Origin: Phycisphaeraceae bacterium
Lineage (GTDB): Bacteria; Planctomycetota; Phycisphaerae; Phycisphaerales; UBA1924
Direction: 5' to 3'
Assembly (NCBI GenBank): GCA_026126305.1
Contig: JAHCJI010000001.1
Location: forward strand, 372,001-436,000
DNA length: 64,000 nucleotides
Shown here: positions 7,321 through 18,623 of the stretch, in pieces
Layout of the letters: each line of letters opens with the position of its first letter
Numbering within the stretch: position 1 is the stretch's first letter
Notes under the pieces: model-generated
The model's database searches: none
Seen by the model: the letters and a program-made list of their open reading frames with translations, nothing else
What the model was told of the DNA's origin: nothing
Made by a program: the position numbers and the translations under genes

Positions 7321-9378
7321 ATGAAACTCAAGGGAGTCGGCTTCTTCGAGGCCAACATCGAGAAGTTGCTGCTGGGCCTGATGGTGGCCGTGGCCGCGGG
7401 TGTGGTAGTGATGCAGTTTGCCGTGCAGCCCAATATGGTGCGTGTGGGCAACCAGACGCTGCTGCCCGAGCGTGCCTTCGACCCGGTGGAACAGCGCGCC
7501 CGCGAGCGGGACGCGCAGATGAGCGCGGCCAATCTGGACCTGGGCGACAAGATCGCCAATGCCAGGGAGCAGGAACGGGTGCTGGCTGGCATCGAGCAGC
7601 GCGTGATGGGCTCGGTGTCGCCCCGTCCCGAGATCCTGGCGCTGGGCAGGCCCGTGGAGATCGAGAACACCGCGGGAGACCAGGCCACCGACGTGCAGTA
7701 CGCCGTGGTGATCCCGCAAGCGCCGACCCGGCCCGTTGTGGCGGCGTACGCGGGCACCATCGACCCGGCCGTGGTGGCGGGCAACGAAGCCCTGGCAATG
7801 CTCGTGGGGCCCACACAGCCCTATGACCTGGCCAGTGTCACCGTCGAGGTCATGTTCGACGGCACCCAGCTCGAAGAGCGTTTCCGCTCTTCGGCATCGG
7901 GTGATCTGCGCGCCATGCCCTTCAACTGGTGGCGTTCTGTCGAAGCCCTGGGCCTGCAACTCGAGCGACAGGAACTTCTGCCCGACGGTCGTTGGTCGAA
8001 CGACACAATCATCGACGGCCTGCCCGGCGAGCAATCCCTCTACGCCATGCTCCTGGAAGACGCTGCCCAGGGCGGCCTGACCCGCGAGCAACTGGCCGAT
8101 GATGCCCGGCAGGCGTACGCCGACGCGAGGCTTTTCCGCCGGCCGATGCCCTTGCCCACGATCGCGGGGCAGTTGTGGAAACCCCCGGCCGAAGCCTTGG
8201 CCGAGCGCAAGGCCACCGGTGGAGCCGATCAGCGCCAACAGGCGGAACGGGCATTGCAACAGCGGGCCGCCCTGCTCCGAGAGATCGAGCGTGATCGTCA
8301 GCAACTCGGTGATACCGGCGGACAGCGAGATCCGGGACGAGATACTGGACCCAGAGGGCCAGGCGGCCGTGAGCCCCCGCCTTCGGATGATCGCCGAACG
8401 GCACCGCTGCGCCGGATGATCGAGGAAAAAGAGCGTCGCCTGGCGCAGTTAGACCAGGACATTCTTGGCTTGGGGTATGACCCTCAAACCGGAGAAGCCC
8501 TGGCCGTGACCTTCTTCGAGGATACGGGCACGGACTCGCGCCTGTTGGAAGCTTCTCAAGTTCGGCTCTGGGCGCACGATGCCACCGCAGAACCGGGCAA
8601 GACATATCGTTATCGGACACGTTTGGCCATCAACAATCCCTTCTTCGGCCGCGAACCGGTGCTGGTGGAGAGTCAGCGTGCGCTGGCGTCCAAGCCGGTG
8701 GTGTTCAGCGAGCCCTCGGCCTGGAGCGACGCCACGGTCGTATCGCCGAAGGTGACTTTCTTCCTTGCCAGTGCCAATGACGGTCGAAGCGGTGGGCTGG
8801 GCCCGACCGAACCGACGGCGACGGTTGAGATCTTTACCTTCTATTACGGGTACTACCGACGGAGCACGGCCACGCTTCGTCCTGGCGACATGTTGTCCAC
8901 AATGGCCGACATGCCTGATGGTCTGCGACTTCCGGCCCTGGCAGCCTCTCCGGACGGCCCTGATGGCCGCCCTGGAGAGGGGGAATCCCGGATCGTTGGT
9001 ACACGCCCCGGCGAGACTGGCGAAGGCCAAGGCGGCGAGTTGGTACCCGCTCGCATTCGTGCAGCCATGGACATGTTCCTGGTAGACGTGACGGTCGAGC
9101 CCACCACAGGAGAGGGCCTGGGAGAGCGCACCAGCCGGGCGGTTGCATATTTTGCCCCCACGGCCGGCACCGGCCTGTACCGCCGCGTGGTTGGAGAGGA
9201 TCGCCAGGGGTTGTTGTACCAGATGGTCTCTTCCTCCGCAGACGAGGGTCAGCGCCAAGGCCAGCCCCGGGCATCGATCCAGGTTGGCCCGACTCCCGGC
9301 AGCCGGGATCGTCGGGAACCGACCGAAACGTCGGCCCCAACCGGTGGCGGGAAGTTGGGCGGTGGCGGTGGTGGTTGA
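7321..9378 (+). CDS. Third gene of the pilus-platform operon, unknown membrane-anchored protein
   Basis: 685 residues. It has an N-terminal membrane helix (about 14-34, LLLGLMVAVAAGVVVMQFAV) and a long exported region. Near 290-390 there is a charged, Arg/Gln-rich stretch that may be coiled coil. Beyond it YRYRTRLAINNPFFG and similar segments look like beta-sandwich structure. The C-terminus is Gly-rich and ends in six glycines. It has a good ribosome site (AAAGGAG, 7309 onward). By position it could play the PilP-like part that links the inner-membrane platform to a secretin, but no secretin gene is in the window and I do not recognise the family. A terminator follows. Confidence 0.65.
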   Translation: MKLKGVGFFEANIEKLLLGLMVAVAAGVVVMQFAVQPNMVRVGNQTLLPERAFDPVEQRARERDAQMSAANLDLGDKIANAREQERVLAGIEQRVMGSVSPRPEILALGRPVEIENTAGDQATDVQYAVVIPQAPTRPVVAAYAGTIDPAVVAGNEALAMLVGPTQPYDLASVTVEVMFDGTQLEERFRSSASGDLRAMPFNWWRSVEALGLQLERQELLPDGRWSNDTIIDGLPGEQSLYAMLLEDAAQGGLTREQLADDARQAYADARLFRRPMPLPTIAGQLWKPPAEALAERKATGGADQRQQAERALQQRAALLREIERDRQQLGDTGGQRDPGRDTGPRGPGGREPPPSDDRRTAPLRRMIEEKERRLAQLDQDILGLGYDPQTGEALAVTFFEDTGTDSRLLEASQVRLWAHDATAEPGKTYRYRTRLAINNPFFGREPVLVESQRALASKPVVFSEPSAWSDATVVSPKVTFFLASANDGRSGGLGPTEPTATVEIFTFYYGYYRRSTATLRPGDMLSTMADMPDGLRLPALAASPDGPDGRPGEGESRIVGTRPGETGEGQGGELVPARIRAAMDMFLVDVTVEPTTGEGLGERTSRAVAYFAPTAGTGLYRRVVGEDRQGLLYQMVSSSADEGQRQGQPRASIQVGPTPGSRDRREPTETSAPTGGGKLGGGGGG

Positions 9379-9410
9379 CGGATCGGCTTTTGTCTGAGTG
9401 GATCGTTTGG

Positions 9411-9437
9411 CCGGCCAGAAAATATGGCCGGTTTTTT
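9411..9437 (+). terminator. Intrinsic terminator of the pilus-platform operon
   Basis: CCGGCC (9411-9416) pairs with GGCCGG (9426-9431) around a nine-base loop, followed by TTTTTT (9432-9437). It separates the protein operon from the rRNA promoter that starts 12 bases later. Confidence 0.85.
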
Positions 9438-9448
9438 GTTGTCCACGA

Positions 9449-9476
9449 TTGACGACAGCAAGGTACCGGGTACAAT
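9449..9476 (+). promoter_or_regulatory. Housekeeping-type promoter of the 23S-5S unit
   Basis: TTGACG (9449-9454) and TACAAT (9471-9476) are separated by 16 bases and each match five of six positions of the sigma-70 consensus. Transcription would begin near 9483. This gives the 23S-5S unit its own promoter. Confidence 0.75.
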
Positions 9477-9548
9477 CTCTCCGCTCTGCTCGGTTCGCCG
9501 GGCAGGTCGAAATCGAGGCCTGACAGGGCGGATGCCCGAGACGGCCAA

Positions 9549-9562
9549 GGCTCTTTGACAAT
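9549..9562 (+). promoter_or_regulatory. boxA-like antitermination site in the rRNA leader
   Basis: GGCTCTTTGACAA is close to the bacterial boxA consensus (TGCTCTTTAACA). BoxA recruits the Nus factors that protect rRNA transcription from premature termination. The leader from about 9483 to 9807 otherwise holds imperfect stems and no tRNA gene. Confidence 0.6.
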
Positions 9563-9807
9563 CGGCACGGATCAAAGAACGTCGTCCCACGCGTTGGGTC
9601 TGGCCCTTAGCGGGGCTAGTCATAGCGTGTGGGGCTGGCGGGTAGCAACAAGAATCGAGCGAGCGCCGCCGGGGCGTGGACGCAATGTCCGAACCCCGGC
9701 CCTCCGCTGGTGATGGCCAGAGATGGTCATGACCGGTGGATGTTGAAGGTTGTGCTTGAACCGTCTCATCGACGGGATTGGAAACGATCTCGGCGTTGGG
9801 TTGGTGT

Positions 9808-12542
<2,735 letters not shown>

Positions 12543-12769
12543 GCACCAACCAAACGCCGCGATCTCCATATCGCGGCCTGAGCACTCGCTCCATGCTTGT
12601 GCTGCATAACCCGAAGATTTGTATCTGACGTGATGATTCATCATCCAGAAACGGTCTTCCGTCCTGACGTGCTGATGCACGTCTCAACATTGCCAGCAGA
12701 CTTCTTTGATCCGGCCGGACTTGCTTCGGCAAGACATCGTGCCGGACCGCCGAAAGGCGATCCGTGCAT
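12543..12769 (+). other. 23S-5S spacer
   Basis: About 227 bases, longer than in many rRNA operons. It contains a hairpin CCGCGAT / ATCGCGG just after the 23S and an imperfect longer stem near 12713-12750 (TCCGGCC... and ...GCCGGA). These are likely processing signals. No tRNA or open reading frame is supported. Confidence 0.5.
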
Positions 12770-12877
12770 TTTCGGCGACCACAGGTCAGGGGAGACACCT
12801 GTTCCCATCCCGAACACAGCAGTTAAGCCCTGGCCGCCGATGATACTGCACAGCGGGAAAGTAGGTCATCGCCGTAT
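12770..12877 (+). rRNA. rrf: 5S ribosomal RNA
   Basis: About 108 bases with the usual 5S core: CACCTGTTCCCATCCCGAAC near 12801 and the CAGTTAAGCCC segment near 12828. The ends pair (TCGGCG with CGCCG). It is followed at once by a strong terminator. The exact ends are approximate. Confidence 0.93.
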
Positions 12878-12881
12878 TTGG

Positions 12882-12917
12882 ACCCCCGACGGTCAAACGT
12901 CGGGGGTTCTTTTTTTG
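12882..12917 (+). terminator. Strong intrinsic terminator of the 23S-5S unit
   Basis: CCCCCGACG (12883-12891) pairs perfectly with CGTCGGGGG (12898-12906) around a six-base loop and is followed by a T-rich run up to 12917. Confidence 0.95.
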
Positions 12918-13103
12918 TTTCATGAACGGCACAGGGTAAATCTGAAGGGTTGCCGATCCTCTTGATATCTAATCTCGATGGACCAATTCGTGGTCTTTTG
13001 GGATTGGCGATCGACAATCGATCGAGAGCCTCCATCAGGCTGTTGGGTACACAGCGAGATTGCGGCCCAGCACTGGATACCATGCGACCGAATACGATCC
13101 TGC

Positions 13104-14246
13104 ATGTCCGCCCTTGAGCGATTGATGGACGCCAACGCGAATCGCGCTTGCGAGGGCCTTCGCACGCTCGAAGACCTGGCCCGCTTCATCCTCGACGACG
13201 CCGATCTCTCGGCACGGGCCAAGAACGTCCGGCATGCCGTTCGGGCGGCGACTCGTTTGCAGGGCCCGCGGCGGCTTGTGGCCTGGCGAGACACGCCGGG
13301 CGATGTTGGCACTGGAATCGCTGCGTCCCTGAATGCCGAACGTGCGAGCGCGGGTGCGATTGCGCTCGCAGCGGGGAATCGGGCCGCCGAGGCACTGCGG
13401 GCTTGCGAGGAGGCGGCCAAGGCGCTGGGGCTAGATTCAACGGCTTACGAGGCGGCCCGGTACGAGGCGTACGACATCCAGCGTCTGCTCGTACTCGCCT
13501 TGGGCGGTGAGCAACGCCCAAGGTGGCCGTTGTGCGTGCTCGTAACGGAAGCCCTCTGCCGCCTGCCCTGGGCGGAGGTTGCGCTTGCGGCGTGCCAGGG
13601 CGGTGCGTCGTGCCTGCAACTGCGGGAAAAATCGCTGGAAGATCGCGAGCTGCTCGCGCGGGCCTTGCGGCTGGTCGAGATTGCCAGGCCTTTCGGCGTG
13701 TCTGTGGTGGTGAACGATCGGCCCGACATCGCGCTGTTGTCCGGGGCGTCGGGTGTGCATGTGGGCCAGGATGATCTGTGCGTTGCCGATGTCCGACGGC
13801 TCGCGGGCGATCGGCTGCTGGTTGGGGTTTCGTGCAGCACGCTCGAGCAGGCACGCCGGGCGGCTCTGGACGGGGCGGATTACCTGGGTCTTGGGCCGAT
13901 ATTCGTCTCGGGCACAAAGCCCAAGCCCGTGCTGAGTGGGCCCGCACTGGTATCGGCGGTAGTGGGCGACGCTCTGGCTGGGTCGTTGGGCCACTTGGCC
14001 ATCAGCGGCATCCATGCTGGCAACGTGGGAGAACTGCTCGCCGCCGGTTGCACCGGGGTTGCGGTGAGCGGGGCGGTGTGCGGGGCCGAGGATCCGCGGT
14101 CGGCGACGGCGGCCTTGGCGGACGCGATGCGTGGCGGTTCGGGCGGTTCGGCGTCGGCTAGACTGACGCATGGCGATCACGTACCGCGAGCGGATGTTGG
14201 ACAATGGGCTTCGCCTGATCGGCGAGGTGGACCCCGCGGCGCATAG
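13104..14246 (+). CDS. thiE: ThiD2-ThiE fusion: thiamine-phosphate synthase with N-terminal HMP-P kinase-like domain
   Basis: 380 residues. Residues 1-150 match the ThiD2 domain (LERLMDANANRACEGLRTLE, DLARFILDD), which in other bacteria phosphorylates hydroxymethylpyrimidine phosphate. Residues about 165-355 are ThiE, which joins HMP-pyrophosphate and thiazole phosphate to form thiamine phosphate: LQLREKSLEDREL, VVNDRPDIALLSGASGVHVGQDDL (given as two parts around residue 240), YLGLGPIFVSGTK and LAISGIHAGNV. The start at 13104 begins the conserved domain. The sequence before it holds no TPP riboswitch that I can see. The last 77 bases overlap the start of the next gene in another frame, leaving a C-terminal tail of about 25 residues that is unlike ThiE. 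Confidence 0.9.
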   Translation: MSALERLMDANANRACEGLRTLEDLARFILDDADLSARAKNVRHAVRAATRLQGPRRLVAWRDTPGDVGTGIAASLNAERASAGAIALAAGNRAAEALRACEEAAKALGLDSTAYEAARYEAYDIQRLLVLALGGEQRPRWPLCVLVTEALCRLPWAEVALAACQGGASCLQLREKSLEDRELLARALRLVEIARPFGVSVVVNDRPDIALLSGASGVHVGQDDLCVADVRRLAGDRLLVGVSCSTLEQARRAALDGADYLGLGPIFVSGTKPKPVLSGPALVSAVVGDALAGSLGHLAISGIHAGNVGELLAAGCTGVAVSGAVCGAEDPRSATAALADAMRGGSGGSASARLTHGDHVPRADVGQWASPDRRGGPRGA

Positions 14247-15393
14247 CGCGGCGATCGGATTTTTTGTTCGCACGGGGGCACGCGACGAGCCGGCCTCGTC
14301 GATGGGGGTCAGCCACTTCCTCGAACACATGATGTTCAAGGGCACCGAGGATATGTCCGCCGAGGCGCTCAACTCGGCGATGGACGACCTGGGCGCGAGC
14401 AACAACGCGTATACATCCAGCGAATTGACGTGCTTTTACGCGCACGTGTTGCCCGAGGCGTTGCCCGATGCGGCGAGGTTGCTTGGCCGGATGATGCATC
14501 CGGCCTTGCGTGAAGGCGATTTCGAGACCGAGCGTGGCGTGATCCTCGAAGAGATCGCCATGTACGACGACAATCCGTTCTGGGTGCTGATGGAAGCGGC
14601 GGGCGAGCGTCATTATCAAGGCCATGCGCTTGGGCATCGTGTGCTGGGCACGAAGGCGACCATCGCCGCGCTTCCCGTGTCGACGATGCGTGAGTACTTC
14701 CGTGAGCGGTATACGGCCGAGGCGACGGTGGTGGCGTTGGCGGGCGCGCTGGACATGGACGAGGTGGCTCGGTTGATCGAGGGTCTGCCGGCGGTGTGGA
14801 CGCACGGCCTTCCTCCGCCGCGGGATGTGCCCCAGCGCGTGGGTGGGGGGCGATTTGAGATCGAAAGGCCGAACGTATCGCGCGGTTACGTCATCGGGCT
14901 TTGGCCCGCTCCTTCCATGCAGGACAATCTGCGGCACGCGGCCAGGCTGCTGGCCCAGGTCATCGGTGCGCCGGGCAACAGCCGCCTGCACTGGGCGCTG
15001 GTCGAGCCGGGCCTGGCCGACGAGGCGGTGGCTTCGTACATGGGCCAGGACGGCACGGGCGAGTTCGTCGTGTATGCCAGCGGCGATCCGGACAAGGCGG
15101 ACCAGATCGAGACCGTGATTCGTGGGGAGTTGCGTGCCGTCGTCGACGGGCTGCAAGAGCACGACCTCGAACGGCTGCGCGCGAAGGCGGCCACGGCGGT
15201 GACCGTGGGCGGCGAGCGTCCCGCCGATCGGATGCAGCGCCTGGGCTCGCGTTGGACACTGCTGGGCGATTACCTTCCTTTGGAAGAGGAACTCGAGCAG
15301 GTGCGTTCGGTGACGCTCGATGATCTGCGTGAGGTGGCGCGTCGGTACGGCATGGAGCCCACGACCTGGGGCATGCTGCGACCGGGCGGTTGA
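14170..15393 (+). CDS. M16 family zinc metallopeptidase
   Basis: 407 residues. It carries the inverted zinc motif HFLEH (residues 49-53) and the third zinc ligand in RGVILEEIAMYDD, 76 residues after the motif Glu. This is the catalytic signature of processing-peptidase-like M16 proteins. Both halves of the two-domain fold are present, so the length is normal for a single-chain bacterial enzyme. No signal peptide is seen, so it probably acts in the cytoplasm, on peptides or a specific precursor. Its start lies inside the 3' end of thiE; the protein begins convincingly at MAITYRERMLDNGLRLI, which argues that the overlap is real. Confidence 0.92.
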   Translation: MAITYRERMLDNGLRLIGEVDPAAHSAAIGFFVRTGARDEPASSMGVSHFLEHMMFKGTEDMSAEALNSAMDDLGASNNAYTSSELTCFYAHVLPEALPDAARLLGRMMHPALREGDFETERGVILEEIAMYDDNPFWVLMEAAGERHYQGHALGHRVLGTKATIAALPVSTMREYFRERYTAEATVVALAGALDMDEVARLIEGLPAVWTHGLPPPRDVPQRVGGGRFEIERPNVSRGYVIGLWPAPSMQDNLRHAARLLAQVIGAPGNSRLHWALVEPGLADEAVASYMGQDGTGEFVVYASGDPDKADQIETVIRGELRAVVDGLQEHDLERLRAKAATAVTVGGERPADRMQRLGSRWTLLGDYLPLEEELEQVRSVTLDDLREVARRYGMEPTTWGMLRPGG

Positions 15394-15431
15394 TTTTGGT
15401 GCGCGGATGGTGTTTGCGCGCGGGCGACGGC

Positions 15432-16904
15432 TCAGGCGGCCCGTTTATCGTTGCCCGGCTCGAAGGCGCGAAGGGCGTTGCCGCCGGCCTGCTCGGCGGC
15501 CTCGAGCGCCTTGTAGGCGATGGCCAGGATCTGCCTGGGCTTGCTGAAGATCTTGTACGCGTTGCCTTCGCAGCCGGTGAGTCCGACGCTGGTTGTTGGC
15601 CGTTTGGGCCCTTTGAACGTGGAGCGCCATGCGGTGATGGTGCCGACCAGCGTGGGCAAGGGTGACGTGGTGAGGATGATGGTGGTGGCGTCGTCGAATC
15701 GGCCCAGGCGTGTTTCCTGCAAGGCCTTGCACGCTTCGCGCAGTGATTCGGTGGCATCGATGGCGGCGAGGTCGCCGGCTTCGAGGCCCTCGCTCTCGAC
15801 GATCTTTGCGAACCCGTCCAGGCGGATGATGGCGATGCAGACGGGGGTTTGTGCTTCGCGCCCATGCTCGTAGGCTTGTTCGAGGTATCGCTCGAAGGCA
15901 AGCCGTGTCATGGCACCAGTGATCGGGTCGACCAGGTCGCCGTCGCGAACAACGGCCGAGACCGCGAACCGTTCGAGGTCCTGCTGCTTCTCGGTGTCCG
16001 CGTTCTGGAGTTCGTGGGCCTTGCGCAGGAGTTCCTCGGAGTTCACAGAGGCACCGGTGTCGAGTTCGAAGAGCCTGGAGACTTCCTTGGCGGCGTTGGC
16101 GGTCTGCTTGAGGATGTCGTCGCAGGTGGGGCGATCGAGGTTGAAGAACCGTTGCCCCTGTTCGTACAGCCGATCGAAGCAGGCGGCCTTGTTGTCATAG
16201 GTGAGACATTGGTGGATGGAGTTGCCAAAGGCCACGCAGCTGACGACTTCCTTGAGTTCGCCCGGGGCAGCCGTGGGGCGCTCGTGGAAACGGATGGGCA
16301 CGCTCAACTCGTCGGGCAGTTGCCATTTGCGTGCCAGCAGCGCGCCCACCTCGGGGTGTTGCATGTCGAAGGCGTGCAGTTCGGCGGCGGCCAGGCGGCG
16401 GTGGTCCTTGGCAGCGCTCAGGAGCACTTGCTCGTAGGGCTGGCCCAACGCCTGGAGCATGGCCATGATGCCGATGTCCTGGAGCAAGCCGCCGAGGAAG
16501 GCCTCGTCGGCAACCTGCCGGGCGACGCGTTGGGCGACGATCTTGGCCCCCACGGCGGTGTAGATGCCGCGGCGCCAGTAGTCGACCGGGTCGAAGCCCT
16601 CGGTGTAGGCGGCTTCCATCGCGGGCACCAGCGAGAAGCCCAGCGCCAGGTTGCGCAGTTCACGCAGGCCCAGCACCACCAACGCCTTGTCGATCGTGGC
16701 ACACTTGGTGCGAAGACCAAAGAAGCTCGAGTTCACCGTCTTGAGGATCTTGGCGCTCAGCCCCTGGTCGAAGCGGATTGTCTCGGCCAATTCGTTGACC
16801 GTGCAGTCGGGGTCTTGCGAGAGTTCGAGCACGCGGACGGCGGTGGCGGGCAGCGAGGGGAGTGTCTCGCAGGACAGGATCTCCTCGATGGCGTACGCGT
16901 CCAT
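15432..16904 (-). CDS. HDOD-domain signalling protein with degenerate GGDEF-like C-terminus
   Basis: 490 residues. Residues about 8-205 form an HDOD domain (LPSLPATAVRVLELSQDPDC, FDQGLSAKILKTVNSSFFG, FLGGLLQDIGIMAML). It is related to HD phosphohydrolases but usually lacks their activity. The C-terminal 170 residues look like a GGDEF domain (DPITGAMTRLAFERYLEQAY), but the GGDEF signature is gone (LGRFDDATTII), so diguanylate cyclase activity is unlikely. The start was placed at 16904 because GAGGAAG lies at the right distance. It follows recO by 60 bases on the same strand. A regulatory or protein-binding role is the best guess. Confidence 0.85.
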   Translation of the reverse strand: MDAYAIEEILSCETLPSLPATAVRVLELSQDPDCTVNELAETIRFDQGLSAKILKTVNSSFFGLRTKCATIDKALVVLGLRELRNLALGFSLVPAMEAAYTEGFDPVDYWRRGIYTAVGAKIVAQRVARQVADEAFLGGLLQDIGIMAMLQALGQPYEQVLLSAAKDHRRLAAAELHAFDMQHPEVGALLARKWQLPDELSVPIRFHERPTAAPGELKEVVSCVAFGNSIHQCLTYDNKAACFDRLYEQGQRFFNLDRPTCDDILKQTANAAKEVSRLFELDTGASVNSEELLRKAHELQNADTEKQQDLERFAVSAVVRDGDLVDPITGAMTRLAFERYLEQAYEHGREAQTPVCIAIIRLDGFAKIVESEGLEAGDLAAIDATESLREACKALQETRLGRFDDATTIILTTSPLPTLVGTITAWRSTFKGPKRPTTSVGLTGCEGNAYKIFSKPRQILAIAYKALEAAEQAGGNALRAFEPGNDKRAA

Positions 16905-16964
16905 GGTGGTGCTTCCTCGGCCCGGCGTCAGGTCGGATCTTGCTCGGGCGAACACCCGTGCGGG

Positions 16965-17693
16965 CTACTCCCGCGTGGCCAGGCGATCGCCAAAAACAGC
17001 TCGTGCTGCTGGTATCGGCCTGCCGAGCACCCACATCCAGTACGCGGCCAGGAAGGCGCTCGCGCGGGTCCAGGAATCTTCATCACTGGTGGTACCCGGA
17101 CCTTGCGGCTCGGTTATCGAACGCAACAGGAGCAGGGTTCGGATACGGACCGGCCAGGCGGTGTTGGCTCCGCCGGTCTGGTCGGCCTCGAAACGGCCGG
17201 CCTCGGGCAGGAAGTATGCGATGGATCGGCCCGAGGTTTCGAGCGATAGATCGGGTTTGTGCCCAGATTCGTCGAGCAGGCACCATTGGAATGTGGCGAG
17301 ATGGACCATGCCGATGGTGGACTTCTCGAGGAACTCGCACAGGGCGTCGAAGGTTCGCGGGTGGGGTTCTCGGACGGGCAGAGCTCGCTGGGCCAGGTCG
17401 ATGGCGTACATCGCACGCCAGAGGCTCGGGAGGTGCTTTCGCAGGTGGCCTTGGGTGTGGGAGAGGTCCCAGGCGGTAATGTTGGCCAATTCGCGAGTTG
17501 GCTTCTCGTAGAACACGACATGGCCCCGGGCCAGCAATTCGAAGCCGCCCGAGAATGCCGACCGTTCCCGCCGAGAGCCCTTGGCCAGCCCGCGGACCAG
17601 GCCGCTCTGGCGTCCCAGGAGGGTGACCAATTGGCTGGTCTCGCTCCACTCGCTGTGTCGCAGGCAGATGGCTTCGTCGTGCAGTGGGGGCAT
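16965..17693 (-). CDS. recO: RecO DNA repair protein
   Basis: 242 residues, the normal length. The N-terminal OB fold is clear (DEAICLRHSEWSETSQLVTL, GRQSGLVRGLAKGSRR), then the helical part (LYAIDLAQRALP-like segment near 90). RecO anneals single strands and, with RecR, loads RecA at gaps. The four zinc-finger cysteines found in some RecO proteins are not obvious here. The start is MPPLHDEAI; 52 bases separate it from the divergent dehydratase gene. recF and recR are not in the window. Confidence 0.85.
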   Translation of the reverse strand: MPPLHDEAICLRHSEWSETSQLVTLLGRQSGLVRGLAKGSRRERSAFSGGFELLARGHVVFYEKPTRELANITAWDLSHTQGHLRKHLPSLWRAMYAIDLAQRALPVREPHPRTFDALCEFLEKSTIGMVHLATFQWCLLDESGHKPDLSLETSGRSIAYFLPEAGRFEADQTGGANTAWPVRIRTLLLLRSITEPQGPGTTSDEDSWTRASAFLAAYWMWVLGRPIPAARAVFGDRLATRE

Positions 17694-17745
17694 GGGTTCT
17701 TCGCGTTCGTGTGGGCCGGGCCCGATCAAAACACTACGCTTGGCG

Positions 17746-18189
17746 ATGGACTGGTACACTCCGGCCGAGGAAGTGGTGCTGCTTGAGCCCGATCGGGTGG
17801 TGACGCGCCGCCTCGTGCAGGACCATGAGCCCGCGTTCCGGGACCATTTTCCGGGTCGGCCTGTGCTGCCCGGGGTGCTGGCGGTGGAAGCGTTGACGCG
17901 TGCGTGCCGGCGTGTGCTGGAGGGACGGGTGCCAGGGGCCGAGCGCTGGGTGCTGGGGTCGGCGTCTATGGTGCGTTTCAATCGGTTTGTTGAGCCCGGG
18001 CAATGGCTTGTGTGCGAGGCCCGGCTGATCGGGCACGATGCGGCCCATGCCTCAATGACCGCCATCGCGCGGATCGAGGATGAACAGCAGCCCGGAGGGG
18101 GCACTCCGGCGGTCAACGGGCGGCTGGTGTTGCGGCCTGTTCGGCTGGGCTTGGAGCTGCCGGGCACGCCGGCCTTGCCGACGACATAA
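17746..18189 (+). CDS. FabZ-like hotdog dehydratase (first of two)
   Basis: 147 residues. The hotdog-fold signature of 3-hydroxyacyl-ACP dehydratases is present: FRDHFPGRPVLPGVLAVEAL with His34 and Glu48 in the places of the catalytic pair. It would remove water from a beta-hydroxyacyl chain on an acyl carrier protein. The gene is followed 32 bases later by an ACP gene and then a second dehydratase, so the three probably work on one chain. A non-catalytic or thioesterase-like role is possible since the family is broad. Confidence 0.8.
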   Translation: MDWYTPAEEVVLLEPDRVVTRRLVQDHEPAFRDHFPGRPVLPGVLAVEALTRACRRVLEGRVPGAERWVLGSASMVRFNRFVEPGQWLVCEARLIGHDAAHASMTAIARIEDEQQPGGGTPAVNGRLVLRPVRLGLELPGTPALPTT

Positions 18190-18221
18190 CATGGCGGTGC
18201 ATGAGAATCCCCGGAGGCTGC

Positions 18222-18611
18222 ATGACGCGTGACGAGATCGAAGGCAAGGTTCGGGACGTGCTGGCCGAGGCATTGTGCATCGATGAGGACGAGGTCGTGC
18301 CCACCGCGACGCTCACCGGCGACCTGGGGGCCGAATCGATCGACTTCCTGGACATCGTCTTCCGGCTCGAGCAGGCCTTCGCTCTGAAGATCCAGCAGGG
18401 CGAGCTCTTCCCCGATAATCTCCAGCAAGACCCGCAGTATGTTCGGGATGGGTGTCTGACCGAGCACGGCCTGGCGGCGCTGCGCGAGCGGTTGCCCCAC
18501 GCCGAGATCGAACGCATCGAGGACGATCCGCGTCTGGCGCGTGTGGGAGAGGTCTTCACGGTGCGCGCCATCGTGAACTTCGTCGAACGCAAGCTCGGCG
18601 CGGTGGCGTAA
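18222..18611 (+). CDS. Acyl carrier protein, long form
   Basis: 129 residues, longer than the usual 75-80. The phosphopantetheine site is GAESIDFLD with Ser39, preceded by the typical helix I (RDEIEGKVRDVLAEAL). After helix II there is an added segment of about 50 residues, acidic and Gln-rich, before the last helix (TVRAIVNFVERKL). The start at 18222 follows CCGGAGG at good distance. It lies between two dehydratase-like genes. A long ACP like this is more typical of a dedicated pathway than of the housekeeping fatty acid synthase. Confidence 0.88.
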   Translation: MTRDEIEGKVRDVLAEALCIDEDEVVPTATLTGDLGAESIDFLDIVFRLEQAFALKIQQGELFPDNLQQDPQYVRDGCLTEHGLAALRERLPHAEIERIEDDPRLARVGEVFTVRAIVNFVERKLGAVA

Positions 18612-18623
18612 CGGAACCTTCCG

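Noticed and set aside
12918..13103. TPP riboswitch before thiE
   Set aside because: The CUGAGA and ACCUGA core motifs are not present.
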